Counted from the stretch's first letter, positions 47,273 through 55,983 are shown. The stretch is 56,325 bases of DNA from Streptomyces phaeochromogenes (GCF_001418655.1 NZ_LIQZ01000311.1:1-56325); one strand, 5' to 3'. Program-made: numbers and translations. The notes: generated by a model not told the origin, from the sequence alone.

Positions 47273-50122
47273 CTACGGCAGGGTCCATTTCTGGTTGGCG
47301 TTGGCGTGGCAGGTCCACAGATGGACCGCCGTTCCGTCGTTCCAGGTGCCGCCCGAGGCGTCCAGGCACTTGCCGGACTGCGGATTGCGGACCGTGCCGT
47401 CGGACTGGGCCGCCCACGTCTGCGCGCCCGACCCGTTGCAGGTCCAGAGCTGGATCTTCGTACCGTCAGCCGTGCCTGCGTCGGACACGTCCAGGCACTT
47501 GCCCAGCGCCCTCAGCGTGCCGTCACCGGAGACCGTCCACTTCTGGGCGGCGGATCCGTTGCACGTCCAGATCTGCACCTTGGTGCCGTCGCTGGTCTGG
47601 GCGTTGTCGATGTCCAGGCACTTGGCGTTCACGCCCTTCACCTCACCCGAGCGGGTGCTGCCGCCGGAGGTGGTGAAGGAGAACTCGTCCACGTCGAAGA
47701 GCGCGCCACTGCCGCCCTTGAAGACGAGGTGGAGGGAGGTGGAGCCGGTGGGCTGGTTGTTCAGGCCGGCCGTCACGTCCTGGAAGGTCTCCCACCCGCC
47801 GGTCACCGGCACGGTTACCGTGCCGAGCAGGGTGCCGGTCGTGGATCCGGCGCGGACCTCGATGGTGCCGCCGGCGCCCGCCGAGGAGACCCGGGCGGTG
47901 AACTGTGTCGCGTTGCCGAGGGCGTACGGCTGGAAGGAGATCCAGTCGCCGTTCTCGATGTTGCCGACGGTCTTCCCGCCGTGTGCGGGACCGTGGGAGA
48001 TCACGTCGACGCCGGCGGAGGCGCCGTAGTGCTCGCCCTGCCGGTGGCTGGGCTGGACGACGTGCTGGTCGTGCGAGGTCAGCGCGGGCTGGCCGCCGGC
48101 GCCCTTGTCGGTGTACTCGGCGTCGATCACGCCGAAGATGTTGGCGTTGGGGTCGTGCTCGCCGTCCGCCAGCGTCTGCAGTGTGCCGGTGCATCCGGTG
48201 GTCGAGGTCTGCGGATGGCCGTGGCTGTCGTGTCCGACGATGAAGGTGACCTTGACCTTGGAGCAGTCGATCGTGCCGTCCTCGGGGTCGGTCACCGTCA
48301 CCTTGAACGGGATGGCGTCGCCGAAGTCGTGGATGCTTCCGTCCGCGGGCAGGTCGAGCTTCACCGTGGGCGCGGTGTTCCCCACCGTGATCTGCACGGA
48401 GGCCGTCGCGGACTTGCCGGTGGTGTCCGTGACCTTCAGCGTGGCTGTGTACTGGCCGTTGGTCGCGTACGTGTGGGAGGGGTTGGCGGCGGTGGAGGTG
48501 GCGCCGTCGCCGAAGGTCCAGGCGTAGCTGAGGGCACCGCCGTCCGGGTCGGTGCTGCCGGCCGAGGAGAACGAGACGGCCAGGGGCCCCTTGCCCGAGG
48601 TGACGTCGGCCTTCGCCTGTGCGGTCGGGGCGAGCCCGTCGGTGACGTGCTCGATGCGGTACAGGGCGGAGTTCTCGTCGCCACTGAAGTAGCCGGTGCC
48701 GTAGTCGAGGACGTACAGGGCGCCGTCGGGGCCGAAGGCCATGTCCATCACCTGGGTGCCGCTCCAGGGGAAGGCGTTGATGGACTGCACGGTGCCGTCG
48801 GTGCCGGACTCGATGCGCTTGATCCAGCGACGGCCGAACTCCCCGGCGAAGTAGTCGCCGTCGTACTCCTGCGGGAACTTCACCTCGGAGGTGGAGGCCG
48901 AGTCGTAGCGGTAGACCGGGCCGCCCATCGGGGACTCCGAGCCGTTGCCGAACTCCGGTACGGACCCGCCGTCGTACGGGATCCAGGCGGGCTGGGCGGG
49001 AGGCAGCGCGGTGAGGCCGGTGTTGTTCGGCGAATTGTTCGTGGGCGCCGAGCAGTTGAAGGCGGACCCGGAGCCGCCGGTGGCGAAGTTGTAGTCGATG
49101 TAGGCGTCGTTGTCGCCGGTGCAGTACGGCCAGCCGAAGTTTCCGGCCTTGGTGATCCGGTTGAACTCCACCTGCCCACCCGGTCCGCGCGTCGGGCTGG
49201 CGGTGCCTGCGTCGGGGCCGTAGTCGCCGAGGTAGACGATGCCCGTGGGCTTGTCGACGCTCATACGGAAGGGGTTGCGGAAGCCCATCGCGTAGATCTC
49301 GGGACGGGTCTTCGCGGTGCCGGGCGCGAAGAGGTTGCCGCTCGGGATCGCATACGACCCGTCGGCGTTGACCTTGATCCGCAAGACCTTGCCGCGCAGG
49401 TCGTTGGTGTTGGCCGAGGAACGCTGGGCGTCGAAGGCGGGGTTGCGGGTGGAGCGCTCGTCGATCGGGGTGTAGCTGTCGGAGGCGAACGGGTTGGTGT
49501 CGTCGCCGGTGGACAGGTACAGGTTTCCGGCCGCGTCGAAGTCGATGTCGCCGCCCACGTGGCAGCAGATGCCGCGGGAGGCCGGCACGTCGAGGATCTT
49601 CTTCTCGCTGCCGAGATCCAGGGTGCCGTCGGTCTTCAGCACGAACCGGGACAGCCGGTTGACCCCGTCGAAGGGGGCGAAGTCGGAGGCCGTGCCGTCG
49701 GCCGGGGCGTCACCGGCCGGAGTGCTGAGCTTGGGGGCGTAGTAGAGGTAGATGGACCGGTTGGACGCGAAGCCGGGGTCCACGGCGACGCCTTGCAGGC
49801 CTTCCTCGTCGTGGCTGTACACATCCAGCTTGCCCGCGACGGCGGTGGTCCCCGCGGCGTTCGTGAGCCGGACCGTGCCGTCACGGGAGGTGTGCAGGAC
49901 CGAGCGGTCCGGCAGCACCGCCAGGGTCATGGGCTCGCCCGTCTCGGCCACACCCTTGGCGAGTGTGACCTGCTGGTACTCGACGGCCGCCGCCTTGGGT
50001 CCGGCGGCCGGATCCGCCTGGCGGGCGGCGGCCTGGGGCAAGGGCAGCAGGCAGCCGACGGCGCAGGCCACGGCGGTCAGCAGGTAACGGATACGTCTGC
50101 GTCTGAGCGGTTTGTTGCGCAC
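47273..50122 (-). CDS. Secreted PQQ-type sugar dehydrogenase with PKD, CBM6-like and CBM13 domains
   Basis: A 949-aa secreted protein with a signal peptide (RIRYLLTAVACAVGCLL). Residues ~45-495 are a GSDH beta-propeller of the PQQ-dependent glucose/sorbosone dehydrogenase family: LAVLPDRSVLHTSRDGTVR, EEGLQGVAVDPGF, ICCHVGGDIDFDAAGNLYLS and GFRNPFRMSVD. A PKD domain follows (~505-590), a cadherin-like stretch (~600-705), a CBM6-like domain ending LFDVDEFSF, and a C-terminal CBM13. Family members oxidise aldoses at C1; the substrate and cofactor here are not proven. It is the first gene of a two-gene secreted operon. Confidence 0.87.
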   Translation of the reverse strand: MRNKPLRRRRIRYLLTAVACAVGCLLPLPQAAARQADPAAGPKAAAVEYQQVTLAKGVAETGEPMTLAVLPDRSVLHTSRDGTVRLTNAAGTTAVAGKLDVYSHDEEGLQGVAVDPGFASNRSIYLYYAPKLSTPAGDAPADGTASDFAPFDGVNRLSRFVLKTDGTLDLGSEKKILDVPASRGICCHVGGDIDFDAAGNLYLSTGDDTNPFASDSYTPIDERSTRNPAFDAQRSSANTNDLRGKVLRIKVNADGSYAIPSGNLFAPGTAKTRPEIYAMGFRNPFRMSVDKPTGIVYLGDYGPDAGTASPTRGPGGQVEFNRITKAGNFGWPYCTGDNDAYIDYNFATGGSGSAFNCSAPTNNSPNNTGLTALPPAQPAWIPYDGGSVPEFGNGSESPMGGPVYRYDSASTSEVKFPQEYDGDYFAGEFGRRWIKRIESGTDGTVQSINAFPWSGTQVMDMAFGPDGALYVLDYGTGYFSGDENSALYRIEHVTDGLAPTAQAKADVTSGKGPLAVSFSSAGSTDPDGGALSYAWTFGDGATSTAANPSHTYATNGQYTATLKVTDTTGKSATASVQITVGNTAPTVKLDLPADGSIHDFGDAIPFKVTVTDPEDGTIDCSKVKVTFIVGHDSHGHPQTSTTGCTGTLQTLADGEHDPNANIFGVIDAEYTDKGAGGQPALTSHDQHVVQPSHRQGEHYGASAGVDVISHGPAHGGKTVGNIENGDWISFQPYALGNATQFTARVSSAGAGGTIEVRAGSTTGTLLGTVTVPVTGGWETFQDVTAGLNNQPTGSTSLHLVFKGGSGALFDVDEFSFTTSGGSTRSGEVKGVNAKCLDIDNAQTSDGTKVQIWTCNGSAAQKWTVSGDGTLRALGKCLDVSDAGTADGTKIQLWTCNGSGAQTWAAQSDGTVRNPQSGKCLDASGGTWNDGTAVHLWTCHANANQKWTLP
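47277..47653 (-). repeat. CBM13-coding direct repeat, copy 2
   Basis: The partner of 45490-45866. Recombination between the copies would delete the ThuA-DUF1080 gene except its CBM13 tail, leaving one fused sugar dehydrogenase gene. Confidence 0.85.
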
Positions 50123-50427
50123 AGAGGTCTCCCAAAGTGGGGTGGGATGACGGCAGCCCTCGCCGGGCTGCCAAGCAGTGCACAGGCGCGCGCCGTCGCG
50201 CCGTCACGACCGGTTGCGGCTCTATGACCGGTTCATTTCAAGGAAGTTAGCGAGCTTTGTTGAGCTCCGTAACCCCTTTCACGCATGATCTCGATACTTC
50301 TTCCACGTACGGGACAAAGTTGGAACCCCTGTTTGCCCGGGCGACCGCGACATGCGAAGTCATGGGCGGCGTAGGGCTGTTGATCGCGACCACGACCGCG
50401 GCAGCGCGGAAGGGTAGGTTGCTGGTC
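50123..50427. promoter_or_regulatory. Divergent gap: promoter region of sugar dehydrogenase operon
   Basis: This 305-base gap lies between the leftward dehydrogenase gene and the rightward dehydratase gene. It contains a dyad around 50251-50266 (GAGC-N8-GCTC) and an AT-richer patch (50232-50330), probably with the leftward promoter. I cannot place the -10 and -35 with confidence. No gene is seen in it. Confidence 0.35.
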
Positions 50428-51390
50428 ATGGTCACGACGCGTCTCGATCTCGCCCGGATCCGCGCGGCCCGCCGGGAGATCGACCCGGTCTTCCTGGACA
50501 CTCCGCTGTACCGGTGCGACGCGTTGGGGCGCGAGCTCGGCTGCACGGTGAGCATCAAGCTGGAGACGGCGAATCCGGTGCGGAGCTTCAAGGCCCGCGG
50601 TACTGAGCTTGTCGCCGGCCTGCTGACCGGCCAGGGCCGTACGGCCGCGGTGTGCGCCAGTGCCGGGAACCTCGGCCTGGCGCTCGCCTGGTCCGGTCGC
50701 CGCCGCGGCCTCGATGTGACGGTCGTGGCTTCGCGCAGGGCGCCCGCCGCCAAGCTCGATCGGATCCGCGCGCTGGGTGCGGAGTTGGAACTGGTCGACG
50801 GCGACTTCGAGATGGCCCGCGAACGGGCCGTGAGCATCGCGCAACAGCGTGGCGTCCGGCTCGTCGAGGACAGCCTCGACATCGAGACCTGCGAGGGCGC
50901 GGCGACCATCGGCCTGGAACTGGCCGACGGGGCCTCCTCCTTCGACGCGGTCCTGATCGCCCTGGGCGGCGGCGCGATGGCCACCGGAGTGGGGCACGTC
51001 CTGAAGACCCTTTCGCCGGACGTGGAGGTGATCTGCGTGCAGCCCCTCGGCGCACCCGCGATGACCCGGTCCTGGCAACAGCGTCGGGTCGTCTCCACCG
51101 ACTCGACCGACACCATCGCCGACGGCGTCGCCGGGCGGCACCCCATCCCCGCAGTCCTGGACGACCTGCTCACGGTCGCCGACGACGCCGTCCTGGTCCG
51201 CGAGGCGTCCATCGTCGCGGGCATGCGGATGCTCCTGGAGCGCGCGGGCCTGGTCGTCGAACCCTCAGCGGCCCTCGGCGTCGCGGCCGTCCTGGAAGAT
51301 CGCGACCGCTTCGCGGGCCGCCATGTGGCCACCGTCCTCTGCGGCAGCAATGTCGACCTGGACGCCTACCGTCGGTGGGTCCGCATGTGA
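50428..51390 (+). CDS. PLP-dependent threonine/serine dehydratase-like enzyme
   Basis: A 320-aa fold-type II PLP enzyme. Lys in VRSFKARGTE forms the Schiff base; SAGNLGLALAW is the substrate/PLP loop (S/A-GN) and ALGGGAMATGVGH the phosphate loop. SNVDLDAYRRW closes the site. It is shorter than biosynthetic IlvA and lacks the ACT-like regulatory domain, so it is of the catabolic or racemase-like group. Substrate among Ser, Thr or related amino acids is not fixed. The ATG at 50428 opens at the family start (LDLARIRAARREIDPVFLDTPLY); the upstream frame is not family-like. Confidence 0.85.
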   Translation: MVTTRLDLARIRAARREIDPVFLDTPLYRCDALGRELGCTVSIKLETANPVRSFKARGTELVAGLLTGQGRTAAVCASAGNLGLALAWSGRRRGLDVTVVASRRAPAAKLDRIRALGAELELVDGDFEMARERAVSIAQQRGVRLVEDSLDIETCEGAATIGLELADGASSFDAVLIALGGGAMATGVGHVLKTLSPDVEVICVQPLGAPAMTRSWQQRRVVSTDSTDTIADGVAGRHPIPAVLDDLLTVADDAVLVREASIVAGMRMLLERAGLVVEPSAALGVAAVLEDRDRFAGRHVATVLCGSNVDLDAYRRWVRM

Positions 51391-51398
51391 GCCGGTGG

Positions 51399-51473
51399 AA
51401 TCGGGTGTGCAGAGATCGGGTGTGCCGGGATCGGGTGTACCAAGGTCGGGCGTGCCAAGGTCGGGTGCGCCGA
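51399..51473. repeat. Five tandem 15-bp repeats
   Basis: Five 15-base units with core GATCGGGTGTGCCGA start at 51399, 51414, 51429, 51444 and 51459. They begin nine bases after the dehydratase stop, in the gap to the convergent FAH gene. The period is a multiple of three and one frame reads as RSGVP repeats, but no start supports a gene. Confidence 0.8.
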
Positions 51474-51530
51474 GGCCGAGGGGGGAAGCGCTGACCCCCG
51501 CCCGTGCCGGCGCCACCTGCCCGCGGGGTT

Positions 51531-52475
51531 TCACAGCCTTCGGCGCGCCGTGGCTATGGGCAAGGGCGCCACTCCCCCGACCACCGTGTTGCTGACGGTG
51601 CCCAGGCCCTGGGCCGTGATGGTGACGGTGTCGCCGGGCTCCAGGGGCGGCGGTTCGAATGTGCCGGCTCGGCCCCAGTGCTCGGCCAGACACCCTCCGT
51701 TGCCGCACGTGCCGGAGCCGAGGACGTCGCCGGGCCGGACCCAGGTGCCCCGGGAGGCGTAGGCGACCATTTCCTCGAAGGTCCAGGCCATGTTGGCGAG
51801 GGTGTCCTGACCGATGGTCACGCCGTTGACGTCGACGGTGAGTTCGAGATCCAGGAAGCCTTCGGGGTCGCGGTGTGGATCGAGTTCGTCGGCGGTGACC
51901 AGCCAGGGGCCGAGGGTGGTGGCGGTGTCCTTTCCCTTGGCCGGGCCGAGTTTGACCTTCATCTCCGGGCCCTGAAGATCGCGGGCGGACCAGTCGTTGA
52001 GGATCGTGTAGCCGATGATGTGCTCCCGGGCCTGCTCGGGACTCAGATCCCGCCCGGCTCGTCCGATGACAGCGGCGACCTCCAGTTCGAAGTCGAAGCG
52101 CCGGCAGCCCGGCGGAACGGGGACGTCGTCGTGGGCGCCGATCATCGCGTACGGGTTGGTGAAGTAGAACGCCGGCTGGGCGTACCACTCTTCGGGCACG
52201 GTGTCGCCGTATCCCTGGGCGACCGCGGCCACATGCCCTTCGAAGGTCATGAAGTCCCGTACGGTCGGCGGCTGGAGCGGCGGCAGGAGCCGGATCCCGC
52301 CGAGCGCGAGGGGCCGTGATCCGGTCAGGGCCCGGGCGCCGGCGGCCCGCAGCTCGGTCTCGCCTGCCTGGATGAGCTCCAGCAGGCCGACGCCGGGGTC
52401 GAAGGGATGGATTCGGTCGTCGGCCACGACGCCCGACCGCTGCTGTCCGTCGTGGAGGAAGGTCGCGTACTTCAC
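51531..52475 (-). CDS. Fumarylacetoacetate hydrolase (FAH) family protein
   Basis: A 314-aa protein with the FAH fold. The metal ligands are in FDFELEVAAVIG (ExE) and the downstream Asp of NDWSARDLQ; the catalytic block KGKDTATTLGPWLVT is also present. Family members hydrolyse C-C bonds in acylpyruvates or isomerise/decarboxylate products of aromatic ring cleavage. The ATG at 52475 overlaps the MFS stop as ATGA, so both are translated together. Substrate unknown. Confidence 0.88.
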   Translation of the reverse strand: MKYATFLHDGQQRSGVVADDRIHPFDPGVGLLELIQAGETELRAAGARALTGSRPLALGGIRLLPPLQPPTVRDFMTFEGHVAAVAQGYGDTVPEEWYAQPAFYFTNPYAMIGAHDDVPVPPGCRRFDFELEVAAVIGRAGRDLSPEQAREHIIGYTILNDWSARDLQGPEMKVKLGPAKGKDTATTLGPWLVTADELDPHRDPEGFLDLELTVDVNGVTIGQDTLANMAWTFEEMVAYASRGTWVRPGDVLGSGTCGNGGCLAEHWGRAGTFEPPPLEPGDTVTITAQGLGTVSNTVVGGVAPLPIATARRRL

Positions 52476-54085
52476 GGCCGGACCCCTTCGGGCTCGGCTG
52501 TCCGTGCCTCGGGCTTCCGGCCCGCGTCGCCGCCACGGGTCCTGACTCCCAGGAAAACAGCGGCGATCGCGGCGGCGACCACGCAGGCGACGGCGGTCAG
52601 GACGAGTCCCGCGTTGTAGCCGTCGGCCAGCGCCCGTTCGGTGAAGGGGGAGAGTTTCGCGCTGAGCGGGCCGAGTTCGGCGGTGTGCAGGGCGATGGGT
52701 CCGCCCGCTTCAAGGACGGCGGTGGCTGTTCCGTGTTCGGCGGGTGTGAGTCCCGCCCCGGCGAGGCCGTCCGTCAGCCGGCTGGTCGCCAGGCCCAGGG
52801 CGACCGCGCCGACGACGGCCGGGCCGAGGGTCTGGCCGAGGTCGCGGACCAGGCTGGTGGTGGCGCTGGCCATGCCGGTGAGACTGGGCGGTACGACGTT
52901 GACGGCAGCCGCGGTGATGGCGGCGACGACCAGTCCGAAGCCGACGCCGTTGAGAACCAGCGGGCCGAGCAGGGGCACCAGGCCGGTCTCGTGGATCGGC
53001 ACCTCCCGCAGCCACAGCTGGGCGACGGCCAACGACATGAAGCCGGTGACGAGCATCGGACCGGGGCCGACGCTGTGCAGCAGCCGTACCAGCAGCGGCC
53101 AGATGAAGGGTGTGATGCCCTGGATCACCAGGAAGGGAACCGCCGACTGCAGCGGGCTCTGGTGCTGGATCACGCCCAGCCGGATGCTCAGGTCGTACGC
53201 GCCTCCCAGGAAGCCGAACATCCCGATGACCGCCATCGCGGCCGAGGCGGCGAAGGCCGGGATACGGAACAGCTCCAGTCGCAGCATCGGCGAGGCACTG
53301 CTGTTCTCCACGCGGATGAAGGCCGCCAGCAGAACCGCGGCGGCAACGAGGGAGAGGACGACGGGCGCCGATCCCCAGCCGTCGGAGGGGCCCTGAATGA
53401 TGCCGTACAGCAGGGCCAGCAGTGCCAGGCCGATGGTTATCTGCCCCGGCCAGTCCAGGGAGCGGCCTTCGGGGGCGCTGGACTCGCCGGTCAGCAGCCA
53501 GGCCGCTGCCGCCGCCGCGAGAGCGAGCACCCCGGTGGCGGCGAACGCCCAGCGGAAGGAGGTGTGTTCGACGACAGCGCCGGAGAGCAGCGGGGCGATG
53601 AGCGCGCCGAGAGACAGGGCCGTGGTCCACGAGGCGAGCGCGCGGGCCCGGGCGGCGGGCGTCGGTGTGCTCGCGGTGATCACGGCGAGTGAGGCGGGGA
53701 AGAGCGCGGCGGCGCCGATGCCGGAGAGTGCCTGGCCGGTGATCAGCTGGGCCGCTGAGTCGGAGGTCGCGGAGACCGCGTAGCCGACGGCGGCCAGCAG
53801 CGCACCACCCACCAGCAGCTTCTTGCGTCCGTACAGGTCGCCGAGTACGCCGAAGGTCAGCGCGAGCACGGCGGCCGGAACCAGGAACGCGTCGCTGATC
53901 CACGTCAGTTCCGCGCCGGATGTCTGCAGGGAGCGCTGGATGACGCCGTTGATCGCGGCGGGCAGCACCAGTCCGATCTGGGCCAGGCACACCGCGAGGC
54001 AGCCGGCGATGATCGTGCCCGTGTGCCGGGCGGGCGGGCCGTCGGCCGGCGCGGTGGGTGGTTCGTGGGCGGGTCTGGAGACCAT
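52472..54085 (-). CDS. MFS transporter, DHA2 (EmrB/QacA) type
   Basis: A 537-aa protein with about 14 hydrophobic segments, the size and pattern of DHA2 drug:proton antiporters. The motif A-like loop is GVLGDLYGRKKLLVGG and motif C-like ALSLGALIAPLLSG follows. It probably exports the substrate or product of the FAH/MBL pathway, or protects against it. It is translationally coupled to the FAH gene and lies downstream of the MBL gene. Confidence 0.9.
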   Translation of the reverse strand: MVSRPAHEPPTAPADGPPARHTGTIIAGCLAVCLAQIGLVLPAAINGVIQRSLQTSGAELTWISDAFLVPAAVLALTFGVLGDLYGRKKLLVGGALLAAVGYAVSATSDSAAQLITGQALSGIGAAALFPASLAVITASTPTPAARARALASWTTALSLGALIAPLLSGAVVEHTSFRWAFAATGVLALAAAAAAWLLTGESSAPEGRSLDWPGQITIGLALLALLYGIIQGPSDGWGSAPVVLSLVAAAVLLAAFIRVENSSASPMLRLELFRIPAFAASAAMAVIGMFGFLGGAYDLSIRLGVIQHQSPLQSAVPFLVIQGITPFIWPLLVRLLHSVGPGPMLVTGFMSLAVAQLWLREVPIHETGLVPLLGPLVLNGVGFGLVVAAITAAAVNVVPPSLTGMASATTSLVRDLGQTLGPAVVGAVALGLATSRLTDGLAGAGLTPAEHGTATAVLEAGGPIALHTAELGPLSAKLSPFTERALADGYNAGLVLTAVACVVAAAIAAVFLGVRTRGGDAGRKPEARTAEPEGVRP

Positions 54086-54112
54086 GTCTCCTCCTCAGGT
54101 CGGTCCGGGGAA

Positions 54113-54250
54113 TGACCGGTGGGTGGTCGGGTGAGTGACCGGTGGGTTGTCCGGTGGGCGGTTGGGTGAAAGACCGGTGGGTGGCCCGGTGAATGGCCGA
54201 TGGGCGGACGATGGGTGGCCGGTGGGCGGTCCGGGAATTGGCCGGTGGAT
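54113..54250. repeat. Low-complexity CCGGTGGG array
   Basis: About nine imperfect copies of GGCCGGTGGGTGG with irregular 10-23-base spacing fill the 180-base gap between the MFS and MBL genes. No gene or clear terminator is seen in it. Confidence 0.65.
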
Positions 54251-54265
54251 CGAAAGGCTCAGGGA

Positions 54266-55213
54266 TCAGAAACCGGGGTGAGGGCAGGCGAGTTCGGCCA
54301 TGCGGCCGAACAGGCCGGGGCCGTCGAGCGGGGGCAGGGAGGGGTCCAGTTCCCGGTAGACGGTGTGCACGTTGACGGCGAGGCGTTCGCTCTCGTCCAG
54401 CCCGGCGAATCGTCCGAGGCGGATGTCGCGTGCGGCGTCCATGGCGGGCAGTCCGGCGGTGAACCGGGTCGTGGCCTGCTCGTGGACGAATTCGAGGTAG
54501 TCGCGGATGTCCCGGACGGCCTTCTTGGTGGTGACCGGTCCGTGCCCGGGCACGATGGTGTTGGCGTCGAGACCGAGGAGCAGGTCGCAGGCGGCGAGCC
54601 AGTTGGCGAACGGCCCGTGCCACACGACGGGAGCGGCGCCGGCGAACACGATGTCGCCGGTGTAGACGACCCCCGCCCGCGGCACATGGACGATGGTGTC
54701 GCCGGAGCTGTGCGCAGGGCCCACGTCGACCAGCCGGACCTCCGTGCCGCCGACGTCCAGGACCAGTTCACCGTCGAAGACCCGGCCGGGCAGGACGGGC
54801 TCGATGTCCGTGTGGTCGAAGGCGCCGAAGATCCTGCGGGCGAACCGCCCGGTGAGTCCCCGGTCTGCTACCAGCTGCCGCATCTCGGACGGGCCCACCT
54901 GCCGCATGTCGGCCAGTGACCCGCGGGCCGCGATGATCTCGGCCCGGGCCACGAGCTGATTGCCGAACCAGTGATCGCCGTTGCCGTGGGTGTTGACCAC
55001 GGTCGAGATGGGGGCGGCGGCGGTCACCGGAGCCAGCGCGTCGAGCATCGCGCGGGTCAGCCGCAGGTCGTAGAGGGTGTCGACGAGCAGGGACTCGCCC
55101 CGGCCGACGACCAGCCCGGCATTGCTCATGCCCCAGCCGCCCCGGTCCGGAAGCCACACATGACACCCGCCGCCGACGTCTGCACGGCCCGCCATGGGAA
55201 CTACGGAAGCCAC
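54266..55213 (-). CDS. Metallo-beta-lactamase-fold hydrolase
   Basis: A 315-aa MBL-fold protein. The metal motif is NTHGNGDHWFGN (His76, Asp80, His81); the second His of the usual HxHxDH is Asn78. Further ligands lie in VGPAHSSGDTIVHVP and VPGHGPVTT. It shares this THxNGDH variant with some MBL proteins near aromatic or alkyl degradation genes; the substrate is not known. No signal peptide is visible. It is the first gene of the leftward MBL-MFS-FAH unit, whose promoter region contains the TetR-type palindrome. Confidence 0.87.
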   Translation of the reverse strand: MASVVPMAGRADVGGGCHVWLPDRGGWGMSNAGLVVGRGESLLVDTLYDLRLTRAMLDALAPVTAAAPISTVVNTHGNGDHWFGNQLVARAEIIAARGSLADMRQVGPSEMRQLVADRGLTGRFARRIFGAFDHTDIEPVLPGRVFDGELVLDVGGTEVRLVDVGPAHSSGDTIVHVPRAGVVYTGDIVFAGAAPVVWHGPFANWLAACDLLLGLDANTIVPGHGPVTTKKAVRDIRDYLEFVHEQATTRFTAGLPAMDAARDIRLGRFAGLDESERLAVNVHTVYRELDPSLPPLDGPGLFGRMAELACPHPGF

Positions 55214-55260
55214 GCTGCCTCCTTTCCGCGTCCCGCAACATTGCGAGATGGGAATCCAAT

Positions 55261-55278
55261 GATGGACTTGAGTCCATC
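55261..55278. promoter_or_regulatory. TetR operator: GATGGACT-TG-AGTCCATC
   Basis: This dyad has perfect eight-base arms around a two-base centre, in the 137-bp gap between the divergent MBL and TetR genes. A half-site AGAGTCCA follows at about 55294-55301. The length and symmetry are typical of TetR-family operators and would let the regulator control both directions. Confidence 0.72.
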
Positions 55279-55350
55279 TATGACCGGAAATCTAGAGTCC
55301 ACCCGCGGATACGGTCAAGAGGCGTGCGGCGCTGTGCTGTACTGGAGGCC

Positions 55351-55983
55351 ATGAAGATCCCGGACGCAGGAGCCGTCCCCGCGAACGAGGCACCGGCCCC
55401 CGGGCGCCGGGAGCGAAAGCGCCGCCAGGTACGTGATCAGCTGTACGAAGCGGCGGTCGGGCTGTTCGTCACCCAGGGGTTCGAGGCGACGACCATGGAC
55501 GAGATCGCCGACACCGCCGACGTCGCCCGGGCCACCGTCTTCAACCACTACTCGCAGAAGGTGGGCTTCCTGGAGGAGTGGGGCGTCCGTCGCCGGGCGT
55601 CGGTCGCGGCGATCCTCGGCCAGGAGCATGCCGAGGTCCTGCCGGTCGGTGAGCGCCTCAGGCGCTACCTGCGGGAGATGGCCGAACTGAACGTCGCCTC
55701 CCGCGGGGAGACCACGGTCCTCATGAGCGCCTCCGCGCGGTTCGGCCGGCTGTTCCAGGATCCGTCACTGGAAATCGAACTCACGAAGATCGTCGAGGAA
55801 GGTAAGCAGCGCGGCGAGATCCGGCCCGAAGTCGATTCCGACCAGGCGGGCGCCCTGCTCGCGGCCTGCTACTTCACGACCGTCCTGCGCTGGATCAGGG
55901 AAGAGCCGCCGCCCTTCGACCTGCCCGACAGCCTCAACGCGGCACTCGACATCGTCCTCACGGGCATCCTCACGCCCTCCTGA
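55351..55983 (+). CDS. TetR-family regulator of the MBL-MFS-FAH genes
   Basis: A 210-aa protein. The helix-turn-helix is DQLYEAAVGLFVTQG followed by MDEIADTADVARATVFNHYSQK. The rest is a TetR ligand-binding domain. The ATG at 55351 is used (GGAGG close upstream); an in-frame start at 55324 would add nine residues. Placement opposite a coupled hydrolase/exporter set with a palindrome between them suggests it represses them until a small aromatic or toxic compound is bound; this ligand class is inferred. Confidence 0.9.
   Translation: MKIPDAGAVPANEAPAPGRRERKRRQVRDQLYEAAVGLFVTQGFEATTMDEIADTADVARATVFNHYSQKVGFLEEWGVRRRASVAAILGQEHAEVLPVGERLRRYLREMAELNVASRGETTVLMSASARFGRLFQDPSLEIELTKIVEEGKQRGEIRPEVDSDQAGALLAACYFTTVLRWIREEPPPFDLPDSLNAALDIVLTGILTPS

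Noticed and set aside
47123..50227. 1034-codon plus-strand open frame
   Set aside because: It mirrors the sugar dehydrogenase gene on the other strand; the reversed strand gives low-complexity Gly/Val/Arg sequence with no family features.
51399..51473. Possible CRISPR array
   Set aside because: The units are contiguous 15-mers with no unique spacers and no cas genes are near, so it is a simple tandem repeat.
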